Shown: positions 7,806 through 16,438 of the stretch, piece by piece | How the letters are laid out: every line of letters begins with the position of its first letter | Numbering within the stretch: position 1 is the stretch's first letter | Source: Schaalia sp. 19OD2882 | GTDB taxonomy: Bacteria > Actinomycetota > Actinomycetes > Actinomycetales > Actinomycetaceae | DNA length: 64,000 nt | Reading direction: 5' to 3' | Assembly: GCF_018986735.1 (NCBI RefSeq) | Contig: NZ_CP065521.1 | Span: 2,480,001-2,544,000, forward strand | Translations under genes and position numbers: made by a program | The notes under the pieces: model-generated | Seen by the model: the letters and a program-made list of their open reading frames with translations, nothing else | The model's database searches: none | What the model was told of the DNA's origin: nothing

Positions 7806-10800
7806 CTAGGCGCGTCCTCCAGAATTTGCAGCACCAGATGGTGGCCACTGCGTCCTGTCCGATGGCACGGCCATTTGCAGCAGGTGCGCCGACCCGTTCA
7901 GACACAGGTATCCGCGTCCCACCGTCATCGCCACGGGCGAGCGACGGGGGATCCTGGCCGAGAGCAGATCGGAGTCCATGTCGATGTTCGGCTGCAGCAC
8001 CACTCCGCAGCGCGACCTGCGCAGCGTCTTCGTCCAGTGGCTGTACAGGCCCCGGATGTCGTCATTGCGGCCCGCGGCCGCCACGCGCACATTCGCGGGT
8101 GCTGCGGAGACCAGATTGCCCAAGGATCCGTCGGAGTCGGCGATCCTCTCCGCGTCGTCGACCAGCAGCAGCACCGGCTCCGTCTGCAGAAGCAATGCAG
8201 CCAGCAGCGCCGGGACGTCGGCCTCGTCGGTGACCACACGGTCCAGGTCGGCCCCGGCCAGCGGGGAACGTCGGTTGCACACGGCCCACACGAGGGGACG
8301 CCCAGCACCGTCCTCGCCCTCGCAGGAGCGGACGGCCTGGGCCAAGGTGAGCAGCCCCGTGGACTTTCCACACCTGGGCGGTCCGGCGATCAGGATGTGT
8401 TCGCCCTCGTAGGACTCCAGCCACGCCGGACCCAGGTCGGCCTCGGCCACACCGATGGGAAGACGCCACAGGTCCGCGCCCACCTGGGCGCGCGCAGGCA
8501 GGTCCGCCAGAACCATGTTGCTGGGCAGTGAACCGATGACATCGGCCTTCGCCTCGACTCCAGCCCAGACGTGGTCACGTACCCACGCGACTGCCTCCTC
8601 CATCGGGCAGCCGGGGGTGGCCACATGTGTCTGCAACTTCGTCAGACAGACGACCGTGCGTCCGGGCACCGGCGAGGGTGCCTGCTCGGGACGCAGGCCA
8701 CCGAAGGCGTAGTCGTAGCGGTCAGCCAGTTGGAACAGCATCTTCTGTTCGGTGACCTCGGCAACCTGCGAGGGGACGACCTTCACGCGGGAGGTCGCCA
8801 CCGCGAAGTGGATGCCGACGTCCGGACCGTCCTGGTACGCGCGGTAAAAGAGGTCCAGCAGCTCCATGCCCTCGGAGTCGTTGTACTCGTCACGTAGGGA
8901 TGCCAAGCCGTCGACCAGGACGATCATGCGGCGCCTGCGGCTCGGGTCCGCCCGCCTTGCGTCAAGCTCCGAGCGGAGGTACTTGACGAGGCGCACGCGT
9001 TTCTCGTTGTCGCCCGGGCCGGTGCCCGTGTATCCGACACATTGCGGCAACTGGGCCAAAGGACGCAGCTCATTGGACCCCATGTCCAGGATCAGCAGGT
9101 CCAGGTCCTCAGGGCTCTGGTTGACGGCGGCGGCCAGGGCGATCGACGCCAACGTGGTGGTGGTCCCGTACCCCGGGGTGCCCGCAACCAGCAGGTTCCC
9201 TTCTTCAACCGCCCAGCCGGCGGGAATCTGGCGCTGGCGGTCCGGGTCGTCGGAAATGGCGAAGTGCAGGCGGCTCCCGTCGAAGGCACCGACCTCGGGC
9301 ACCCGGGAGTCCTCCCCTTCCTCAGGTGGACGGGGGAATCCGGAAAGGTGCACGCGTTCGCCCAGGGCCTCGGGCCACACGGGCCTTGGCGCAGCGACAC
9401 CGGCCTTGTCGTTGGCGGCGACGATCGCATCGATGAGGACGTCCAGGTCGGTCTCGGCCTCATCGGCACGCTGGACGGGTTTGGGCGCCATGTGGGGCAC
9501 CCCCACACCGCCGGTCATCGTCACCGGCTGGGTCACTTCGGACTCGACCACTCCGGTCACCAGGGCCGTCTGAACCGCCGTGATGTCATCCTGACCCAGC
9601 TTCACGTAGGCCCGACCCCTTTGGATGCGGCTGATCGCGGCGGCGTCGGGCACACCGATGACGCTGGCGGAGTCCTCACGCGACTGCACACGCAGGGCCA
9701 CCCGCAGGTTGGTGTTGGCCAGAATGTCCTCGTTGACGACACCCGCCGGGCGCTGGGTGGCAAGGATCATGTGGACGCCCAGGGTTCGTCCCACTGCGGC
9801 AACACTGACCAGGGAGGACAGGACGTCCGGGTACTCCTTGGCCAACATGGCGAACTCGTCGACGACCAACAGCAGGCGCGGCAGGGGCTCGGGCGGGTCG
9901 GTCGCCAAGTAGGCGTCAAGGTTGTCCACGCCCTCACCTGCGGAGGCGAAAAGGCGCTGGCGATAGTTCATCTCCGCCTCGAGGGCGCGCAGGGCCCGGT
10001 CGGCCAACTGGGCGTCCAGGTTGGACACGGTGCCGATCGTGTGGGGCAAGCGCTCACAGGTCTTGAAGGCGGCACCGCCCTTGAAGTCGATGAGGATGAA
10101 GGTGAGTTTCTCGGGTGAGTTGCGGGCCGCCAGGCCCGCCACCAGGGTCCGCAGGAACTCGGACTTGCCCGAACCCGTGGTGCCGCCGACCAGGCCGTGG
10201 GGCCCGTCACGCACCAGGTCCAGTGAGTATGCGCCGTTGGACCCGATTCCCACCGGGGCGCTGACACCCTTGGAGGACCACAGCCCAAGGATCTCCTCAG
10301 CGTCGACCTTTTCCAACCCCAGCAGGGGGTTCATGCGGACCAGGGACGGCAGGCCCGCCCCGGCGATGGAGAGTTCCGGGTCCTCGAAACGTGCCAAGTC
10401 CTTGGCGGACTCGCGGGCGTGTTCCACCCCCAGGCCCATTGGCGTGAAGGACTCCACGCGGCTGCGCCGACCCGGCCAGTGCAGGGTGGCCGAAGAGTTC
10501 TGACCGATCTCGATGACGGCCGAACAGGCCGCCGGAAGAGCCTGCGTGGACTGGGCCAGGACGATGGCACTGACCCGTCGGGGCAGGCGATCGGAGTCCG
10601 TGCGCGCCGAACGACCGTGGCCGATGAGTTCACGGGCGGGCGCGTCCCGGCCTTCGAGCAGCACATCGGAGTCGATGACCAACAACGTCGCGGGCGTGGG
10701 AGAGCCTTCGATCGAGTCGCGCATGGAACGCAGCATCTGTTCGGAAGCCTTCCGCTCCCCGCAGTACCAGCGTGAGGACGCCTCGCCGTTGGCCATGCGG

Positions 10801-12128
10801 GTGTGAGGCAGCCACGTCGCCCAGTCCCACATGGGTTCACGGCCCTTGTCGTGGAAGACACCGATGGTCAGGTCCGCCGGTCCGCAGTGGACCGCCGCCT
10901 GCAGCAGAAGGGAACGGGCCAGGGCGGTGGTGGCCTCGTGGGTGCCCACGATGCCGATCACACCCGCGTCGGTGAGGTCCACCTGGACAGGCGCGTCCTT
11001 GACGAGGGCGGCCTCGACGATCTTCTCGACCTCGCCCTCCAGGCGCCCGGAACTGAGAGTGTCCACCTCCGGCTTCCACGGGACGTCCCCGATGCCTGCG
11101 CTCAGGACCAGGAATTCCGGCTCTTTGGCGCGACGCTGCCACAGGGTGGTGGCGGGAACCGCCGCCCTGCGGCGCACCAGGTCCACGTCAGGACTCACCC
11201 ATGAGCGAAGTGCCCTCTCGCGGGCCCCCTGGGTGAGGATGTCCTCCTTGAGGGTCTCGATGTCCTTGGCGTATTTCTCGTCGGACTCGCGGGTCTCCTT
11301 GCGGTGGCGACGACGCTGCTCGAACCATGTGAACACGGCCAGAATCGGGCTCAGTGCGGAGATCATGGCGTAACGCAGGTCGCCCATCATGATCATCATG
11401 CCGCCGGCCATGATGATCGGGCCGATGACCATTGCCAGTGAGAAGGGCGCCCGTTTGCTCACCGTCTGCTTCGTGGGCGGCTTGACCTTTTCGGGCGCCT
11501 CGGGGCTGCTGGGTCTTGGTGGGCGGTTGAAGGGCACTGTCCCGGCCGGGGTCACATTGTGCAGGCTGCCGGGCCGTGGGGCCGCGGGCTCACCCAGGTC
11601 CTTGCGGATCTGCAGGATGGAGGATCCGATGCGCATTGTGGCGTCGTCGCGCACGGTGGTGCCCTCGTCGGTGAGTTCCTGACCGTCGACGCGGGTGCCG
11701 TTGGTGGAGCCAAGGTCGCGCACCAGCAGTGTGTCCTCGTCCACCTTCGCATCGGCGTGCGCCCACGAGGCTGCGGCGGAATGGATGCGGATGGTGGACA
11801 TGGGGGCGCGTCCCAGAGTGGCGATGGTGCCGGGAGTGAGGATCGACGTCCCGTGGACGCCCTCGAGGCAGATCTCGGTGACCGCCCACCCGGGAAGGGG
11901 CATGGGCACCGGACGCGGAGAAGCCGACAGGGTGGAGCCTTCGAGCAGCAGGACGTTGCCGAGTCTTTCCGTGACCGGGTGCTGCCGGTCGTCGACCCAC
12001 ACGAGGGCCTCGGGGCCGGGCCGATGACCCAGGGCCTGTTCGAGCAGATCCGCGAGGGTGGCCGCCTCGGTGTGGGATGTGAGGTCCACCCGGCGGACGG
12101 TGCCGTCAAGTTCGACGCTCAGGCGCAT
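7806..12128 (-). CDS. FHA-domain FtsK/SpoIIIE ATPase of a type VII-like secretion system (EssC/EccC-like)
   Basis: A 1440-aa membrane motor. The order is an N-terminal ~80-aa domain, an FHA domain at about 95-175 (GRAPMSTIRIHS, RDLGSTNGTRVDGQEL), two membrane segments at about 235-280, then three P-loop modules. Module 1 (near residue 650) is canonical: GTTGSGKS, Walker B LLLVVDE, and the FtsK-type ATQRP. Module 2 (near 980) reads GTPGYGTTTT and has lost the Walker lysine, though LLILDMG remains. Module 3 (near 1245) has GPPRCGKST and VLLLVDD. FHA plus tandem ATPases is the EssC plan of Firmicutes rather than the split EccCa/EccCb. The gene lies between a WXG-headed Rhs toxin and the lipoprotein gene. 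FHA binds phosphothreonine, so the kinase encoded at 16439 is a natural partner. Confidence 0.92.
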   Translation of the reverse strand: MRLSVELDGTVRRVDLTSHTEAATLADLLEQALGHRPGPEALVWVDDRQHPVTERLGNVLLLEGSTLSASPRPVPMPLPGWAVTEICLEGVHGTSILTPGTIATLGRAPMSTIRIHSAAASWAHADAKVDEDTLLVRDLGSTNGTRVDGQELTDEGTTVRDDATMRIGSSILQIRKDLGEPAAPRPGSLHNVTPAGTVPFNRPPRPSSPEAPEKVKPPTKQTVSKRAPFSLAMVIGPIIMAGGMMIMMGDLRYAMISALSPILAVFTWFEQRRRHRKETRESDEKYAKDIETLKEDILTQGARERALRSWVSPDVDLVRRRAAVPATTLWQRRAKEPEFLVLSAGIGDVPWKPEVDTLSSGRLEGEVEKIVEAALVKDAPVQVDLTDAGVIGIVGTHEATTALARSLLLQAAVHCGPADLTIGVFHDKGREPMWDWATWLPHTRMANGEASSRWYCGERKASEQMLRSMRDSIEGSPTPATLLVIDSDVLLEGRDAPARELIGHGRSARTDSDRLPRRVSAIVLAQSTQALPAACSAVIEIGQNSSATLHWPGRRSRVESFTPMGLGVEHARESAKDLARFEDPELSIAGAGLPSLVRMNPLLGLEKVDAEEILGLWSSKGVSAPVGIGSNGAYSLDLVRDGPHGLVGGTTGSGKSEFLRTLVAGLAARNSPEKLTFILIDFKGGAAFKTCERLPHTIGTVSNLDAQLADRALRALEAEMNYRQRLFASAGEGVDNLDAYLATDPPEPLPRLLLVVDEFAMLAKEYPDVLSSLVSVAAVGRTLGVHMILATQRPAGVVNEDILANTNLRVALRVQSREDSASVIGVPDAAAISRIQRGRAYVKLGQDDITAVQTALVTGVVESEVTQPVTMTGGVGVPHMAPKPVQRADEAETDLDVLIDAIVAANDKAGVAAPRPVWPEALGERVHLSGFPRPPEEGEDSRVPEVGAFDGSRLHFAISDDPDRQRQIPAGWAVEEGNLLVAGTPGYGTTTTLASIALAAAVNQSPEDLDLLILDMGSNELRPLAQLPQCVGYTGTGPGDNEKRVRLVKYLRSELDARRADPSRRRRMIVLVDGLASLRDEYNDSEGMELLDLFYRAYQDGPDVGIHFAVATSRVKVVPSQVAEVTEQKMLFQLADRYDYAFGGLRPEQAPSPVPGRTVVCLTKLQTHVATPGCPMEEAVAWVRDHVWAGVEAKADVIGSLPSNMVLADLPARAQVGADLWRLPIGVAEADLGPAWLESYEGEHILIAGPPRCGKSTGLLTLAQAVRSCEGEDGAGRPLVWAVCNRRSPLAGADLDRVVTDEADVPALLAALLLQTEPVLLLVDDAERIADSDGSLGNLVSAAPANVRVAAAGRNDDIRGLYSHWTKTLRRSRCGVVLQPNIDMDSDLLSARIPRRSPVAMTVGRGYLCLNGSAHLLQMAVPSDRTQWPPSGAANSGGRA

Positions 12129-12182
12129 TGGTGCCCTCCCTTCGGGACGGGCCGTTGCCCGCCCTGGGGTGGATGGAAGCGG

Positions 12183-13514
12183 TCAGGATGTGGGCTCGCC
12201 GAACCACTGGAGGCTCAGCGCATCGGGTTTTGCCACCTCCGGGCGCAGGCCCACGTCCTGGGTGGTGGAGAAGAGCGTGCTCAGCGCCGCATCCGGCACT
12301 CCCGTCGACGAGGTGAAGGACAGGCCCGGTGTGACGATCCCGTCGGCATGCGACAGTTTCAGGGAGCGCAGGGCGTCGGCGACCTTGGCGGGTTCAGCGG
12401 ACTTCGCTTTGGCGGCCGCCCGCACGAGGGCGACCACCGCGTCATGCGCACCCGGGTGGGCGTGGGCGGCTGCCGTCTGTGCGAAGGGGTCCTTCGCAGC
12501 CAGGTCGACGGTGGCGGGGTCCTGGGCGCTGCGGCGCACGCCGGCCAGGAATGCGGACATGGCCTCTCCCTGCGGTCCGGGCACCAGTGCGGTGGAGTCG
12601 GACAGGAGCAGTCCCATGCTGGTCAGAGTCTGGGACGGGCTGGCCTTCTGGGCGACGAGGGCGTCGGCGAAGCGCGGCGAGATCGCCTCCGGCGTGACGA
12701 AGACGGGGGTCTGGACGCCGGAGGCCTGGACTGCGAGGACTCCTCGGGCCAGGTCGTCGGCCGGCCCGCTGACGACCACCGCGCCCGCGCCCGTGTTTTC
12801 GACCGCCTGTGCGAGGGCGTCCTTGACGGTCAAGGGGTCCGCCCCCACGCCCAGTTGGACGGTTTCGGCGGGAGCGGGCTCGTAGCGCGAACCTCCACCC
12901 ACGTCGAGCAGCACGTGGCCGGAGACTCGCGCACTGCGCAGCGCTGCGGAGAAGGCTTTCGAGTACTGCGTGTCGTCGGGGCCGGTCAGCCACGTGGTCT
13001 GCGGCGCCTGCTGAACACGTGCGGGGTCGGAGTCGTAGGGCAGCAGGACGGGAAGTTTCAGCTCACCGGCCCTGGCCAACGCCTGGTCCATGTGTGCGCC
13101 GGAACTCGCCACGACAATGCCGGCGACCCCCTTTGCCGCAAGGTCCTCCACGGCGGCGACAGCGCCTTCGACGGTTCCGCGGTCATCAACGCTCAACAGG
13201 GTCACATCGGTGCCGCCTGCGGCGAAGCGTTCGGCGGCCACGCGGGCGCCCTCGGCGAACCCCGCCCACTCGACACCCTGCCCGGGGTTCGAAGTCAAGG
13301 TGACCAGCACTCCGATGCGCAAGCCCTCCGGGGCGCCCGCCGCGTGGAGTTCGACGGGCAGGGACACTGCTGCGGGCGCCGACGGCGGAGCATCCTGGGA
13401 CTGACCGGACATGGCGCCGGACTGCCCACCTCGCAGGGCGTCCGGCGTGCACCCGGTCAGGACCATTGCGGCTGCGGCCAAGGACGCCAGGGCGAAGGAC
13501 AGGCCGCGTCGCAT
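12183..13514 (-). CDS. periplasmic-binding-protein-like lipoprotein of the secretion locus
   Basis: About 443 aa with a lipoprotein signal (MRRGLSFALASLAAAAMVLTGC; cysteine near residue 22). The mature part resembles type 1 solute-binding proteins of the branched-chain amino acid/Leu-Ile-Val class: RIGVLVTLTSNPGQG, GARVAAERFAAGGTDV, GIVVASSGAHMDQA, and GVQTPVFVTPEAISP. No permease or ATPase of an ABC importer is nearby. It sits between the FtsK-like motor and the 921-aa exported protein, so a role at the outer face of the secretion machine is more likely than nutrient uptake. Start: an ATG at 13514 behind GGAGGT, overlapping the previous stop (TGATG); a GTG one codon earlier is also possible. 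Confidence 0.75.
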   Translation of the reverse strand: MRRGLSFALASLAAAAMVLTGCTPDALRGGQSGAMSGQSQDAPPSAPAAVSLPVELHAAGAPEGLRIGVLVTLTSNPGQGVEWAGFAEGARVAAERFAAGGTDVTLLSVDDRGTVEGAVAAVEDLAAKGVAGIVVASSGAHMDQALARAGELKLPVLLPYDSDPARVQQAPQTTWLTGPDDTQYSKAFSAALRSARVSGHVLLDVGGGSRYEPAPAETVQLGVGADPLTVKDALAQAVENTGAGAVVVSGPADDLARGVLAVQASGVQTPVFVTPEAISPRFADALVAQKASPSQTLTSMGLLLSDSTALVPGPQGEAMSAFLAGVRRSAQDPATVDLAAKDPFAQTAAAHAHPGAHDAVVALVRAAAKAKSAEPAKVADALRSLKLSHADGIVTPGLSFTSSTGVPDAALSTLFSTTQDVGLRPEVAKPDALSLQWFGEPTS

Positions 13515-16279
13515 CACTTGGCACCTCCGACCGTGTAGGTGAAGATCGTCGTCACCTGGTCAGTGGTGGCGGGCATGTGGAATGGTTGGGCTGCGGCCAG
13601 CGCCCGCAGGCTCGCCTGAATCTGGGCGCGCTGGAAAATGGCTGCCGTGGCGTCCTTGGAGCGCACGTTCGCAAAACCTTGGTTGGTCTGCTCGGCCAGC
13701 GCCAGCTGGTAGGTGGCGTTGGAGGCCAGTGCCGCACTGGTGCGCACCGAACCGAGGAAGCCCGTTCCCCCGTTCTGGGTGGGGGTGCCCAGGTCGGCCA
13801 ACAGGCGGGACATGTCGGTGCCGAGCAGCACCCTGGCCCCTTCGACGTCGCGGGTGGCGCGTGAGGTGGCGCCTTCGACGGACTTGGCTGCCGACGAGGT
13901 CAGCTGTCCCAATCCCGTACGTGTGGCGTCCTGTTGGGCGGCCAACTGGTTCTGCTGCTTGACAATGAGGTCACGCGTCAGTGACGTGGCACTGTCACCC
14001 TGTCCACGCACACCGTTGGCGGCCGCCGACATGAGGGAATCGACCTCGACTGCGGCCACGACGGTGGTTCCGGTGATTCGGCGAACCTCGGAGTTGATGG
14101 CCCCCGAGGTCTGCTGGTCGAGTTCGGCACTGGCGTCACGAGCCACGCCCAGGACCTGCTCACGGACCGTGGAGTGCAAGTCCTTGAGTTGCCCCACCTG
14201 AGTGTCGAAGTCACTCGTCGCCTGTGAGAGGTTCGCCAGTTGACCGCGCAGGTCGGCGATCGCCATTCGCAGGGCGGTGTCGTCACCGGCCTTGACCGAC
14301 AGAGTCTGTTTGAGGGCGGTGACCTTCTGGACCAAGGAGTCCACCGCCGAGCGGGTCTCGCTCAGGCGAGCGGCGAATGAGCCCCCCTGATCGGGGTCAG
14401 TGGCCACCAGGATGGAGGAGAGGTTCTGGTCCTGGGTGGCCAGCAGGTCGGGTACACGAACCTGCCCGGGCATCTGCCCGGGTGTGGAGCCCCATGTCGA
14501 GCACCCCTCGGAGGCGATGTGCCCGCGAGCCTTCTCCAACGCCTGCCGCACCTGATCCACGCTGGTCTGGTCGGCCCCGCTCTGGGCGAGTTCCAGAAGG
14601 TTCGCGGCGCACAGATCCTGGTCCATGGCAGCGATCTGCGCCTTGACGTCCTCCGTGGACTGACGCGCTCCCGAGGCCGACTGGCGGATGCCGGCGACTT
14701 CGTCGAGTCTCGCGTCGAGATTCGCGTGCAGGGCGTTGAGGTCGGCGATCAGGCCGTCAAGAGTGACCGTGTTGTCGGCCCCGGAAACCTGGAGGTCGGC
14801 TGCGCTGGCTTTGGCCCGGGCCACCAGTGCGCTGACCTCACCTCCGGCGGATTGGACGGAGTCGACGATCTGCGGCTGCAGGACGACCAACTTCTTGTCG
14901 GTGTCCGCCACCATTTTCTGGCCGGTGGAGACGATGCTGCTGCGAAGTTCGCGCATCTTGCACGTCGTGGATGCGCTGTTGGCGCAGGTCTTGTCATCGG
15001 GATTGTCGGGCCCCAAGGAGGACAGCATCTGGGTGACGATGGCCTGACGGCACAGGTCCGTCGTTCCCGCGTAGGCATGAAGGTAGGCGGTCAGGTCGGA
15101 GATGCCTTCGTAGACGGAGGTCGGGCCCTGTCCCTCGGGGCGGGCATTCTTGTCGACACTGGCCGCACACCCTTGGCCGGTGATCGCGGGGGGCTTGACC
15201 TGTCGGCTGGTGTCGCCGAAGGTGGCCGCGACCGAGTTGATGCTGTCCACCAGCATGGAGACGGTGCTGGATTCACTGCTGCTCAGCGAGTTCGACAGCA
15301 TCTGCGACAGGGCGGCAATGGTGGTGCCGGTCGATGTCATGGTCTCGGAGAGGCTCTTGGAGGAGGCGGTGAGGTCGCGCAGAGTGGTCGTCCCCAGGGT
15401 CTGTGAGGAATTGTCCAAGTCGTCCTTGACCTTCGTGACGATCTCCGACGCCTTGGTCACATTCGCATTGACCTCGTTGATGACTTCGATCGTGGCAGCG
15501 GTCAGTTGCGCTTCGGAGACGGGAGCGCCCGGGGTGAGTGCTGCAGTGATCGCCTTCGACGAAGGATCGGTGACGTAGCCGCGCTGGATCGCCAGATCGA
15601 ACTGGGGAACCTTGAAATCCTCGGCCTGCACGACCAGGCGAAGCCGGGTGCTGGCGCCCATGCGAGGTGGAGCAAGGACGGTGGCCCACTGGACGACGGC
15701 CTTGCCTTCGGGGTCCTTGGACAGGACGCCATTGGTCACGGCGGAGGGGTCGGGGCCGGCGGTGACCACGGTGTTCGGCGAGGCGTCCAGGGCGGTCGAG
15801 GCGACGATGGTCAAAGGGACTCCGACCAGCGCCATCTCGCGGCGCGCGCTTCCGGCCACGTCATAGACGACCTCCTGCGGTCGCACTGTGAGGTTCTCGA
15901 CGGTCAGGTCGATCGTCACCGGTCCGGTGACCCCCGTCAGGTCATTGAGATCGGTCCCGGCCTTGTCCTCGGTCTTCCATGAGGTGCGCACACGCACCGG
16001 CAGATCCTTGGCAACCTCGGAAGGCGCGTAGGTGGTGGGGGCAGGTACTGCGCCCTCGACCCCTACGGTCAACGTCGTCCCCTCGATCGAGGCCACTGCC
16101 CCATCCGTGCCCATCTTGACGTCCACCGTCTGCAGGACCGAGGATTCTGCGGCGCCGGCGGGAACGCCGCCGAAGAGGGGCACCATGAGCACCGCACATG
16201 CGAGAGCACCCCACCTCAGTCGAGCGGCACGCCCAATGCGCTGGTCCCGGGTGGCGTTCAGCGTGGTTGACTCGCTCAC
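13514..16279 (-). CDS. large exported coiled-coil-like protein of the secretion locus
   Basis: A 921-aa protein with a Sec signal (RLRWGALACAVLMVPLFGG ending AGAA near residue 43) and no other clear membrane segment. The N-terminal third looks beta-rich. From about residue 260 the sequence is long and helical with heptad-like Leu/Val/Ala spacing (NANVTKASEIVTKVKDDLDN, DLNALHANLDARLDEVAGI). Several cysteines are scattered through the middle. The start is GTG at 16279 behind GGAAGGAG; an upstream extension lacks a site. The order motor, lipoprotein, exported helical protein recalls EsaA-type extracellular components of Firmicutes type VII systems, but I see no sequence proof and EsaA is membrane-anchored. 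It is probably the first gene of the minus-strand operon, divergent from the kinase. Confidence 0.7.
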   Translation of the reverse strand: MSESTTLNATRDQRIGRAARLRWGALACAVLMVPLFGGVPAGAAESSVLQTVDVKMGTDGAVASIEGTTLTVGVEGAVPAPTTYAPSEVAKDLPVRVRTSWKTEDKAGTDLNDLTGVTGPVTIDLTVENLTVRPQEVVYDVAGSARREMALVGVPLTIVASTALDASPNTVVTAGPDPSAVTNGVLSKDPEGKAVVQWATVLAPPRMGASTRLRLVVQAEDFKVPQFDLAIQRGYVTDPSSKAITAALTPGAPVSEAQLTAATIEVINEVNANVTKASEIVTKVKDDLDNSSQTLGTTTLRDLTASSKSLSETMTSTGTTIAALSQMLSNSLSSSESSTVSMLVDSINSVAATFGDTSRQVKPPAITGQGCAASVDKNARPEGQGPTSVYEGISDLTAYLHAYAGTTDLCRQAIVTQMLSSLGPDNPDDKTCANSASTTCKMRELRSSIVSTGQKMVADTDKKLVVLQPQIVDSVQSAGGEVSALVARAKASAADLQVSGADNTVTLDGLIADLNALHANLDARLDEVAGIRQSASGARQSTEDVKAQIAAMDQDLCAANLLELAQSGADQTSVDQVRQALEKARGHIASEGCSTWGSTPGQMPGQVRVPDLLATQDQNLSSILVATDPDQGGSFAARLSETRSAVDSLVQKVTALKQTLSVKAGDDTALRMAIADLRGQLANLSQATSDFDTQVGQLKDLHSTVREQVLGVARDASAELDQQTSGAINSEVRRITGTTVVAAVEVDSLMSAAANGVRGQGDSATSLTRDLIVKQQNQLAAQQDATRTGLGQLTSSAAKSVEGATSRATRDVEGARVLLGTDMSRLLADLGTPTQNGGTGFLGSVRTSAALASNATYQLALAEQTNQGFANVRSKDATAAIFQRAQIQASLRALAAAQPFHMPATTDQVTTIFTYTVGGAK

Positions 16280-16348
16280 CGTTTCTCCTTCCGGTTGCGC
16301 GCAGGCCAGTGCGGTGGCCCAACTGGCCACCCATGCGCTCCGATGGGC

Positions 16349-16377
16349 ATCATAGGTTGAGTATCAGTTGTGAGGCA
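16349..16377 (-). promoter_or_regulatory. possible promoter of the minus-strand secretion operon
   Basis: Read on the minus strand, TATGAT (16354-16349) matches a -10 hexamer and lies about 70 bases before the GTG of the 921-aa protein. The best -35 at 17-bp spacing is TGCCTC, a weak match. It sits in the 159-bp gap shared with the divergent kinase, which also contains a small C5/G5 hairpin at 16378-16395. Weak evidence. Confidence 0.3.
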
Positions 16378-16438
16378 CCCCCAAAAATCGGGGGGACCGT
16401 CTGAACAGGCACATCGAGCCAAGGAGACAACCATCGAC

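Noticed and set aside
6461..8233. A 590-codon plus-strand frame opposite the first Rhs gene and the motor
   Set aside because: Arg/His/Pro-rich shadow of the YD repeats; no ribosome binding site or domain.
12183..13514. Annotation of the lipoprotein as a nutrient ABC importer subunit
   Set aside because: No permease or ATPase of that transporter class is nearby, and the gene is embedded by 1-54 bp gaps in the secretion operon.
11559..13538. A 659-codon plus-strand frame opposite the motor N-terminus and the lipoprotein
   Set aside because: Shadow frame; the minus strand encodes FHA and lipoprotein signals that are unmistakable.
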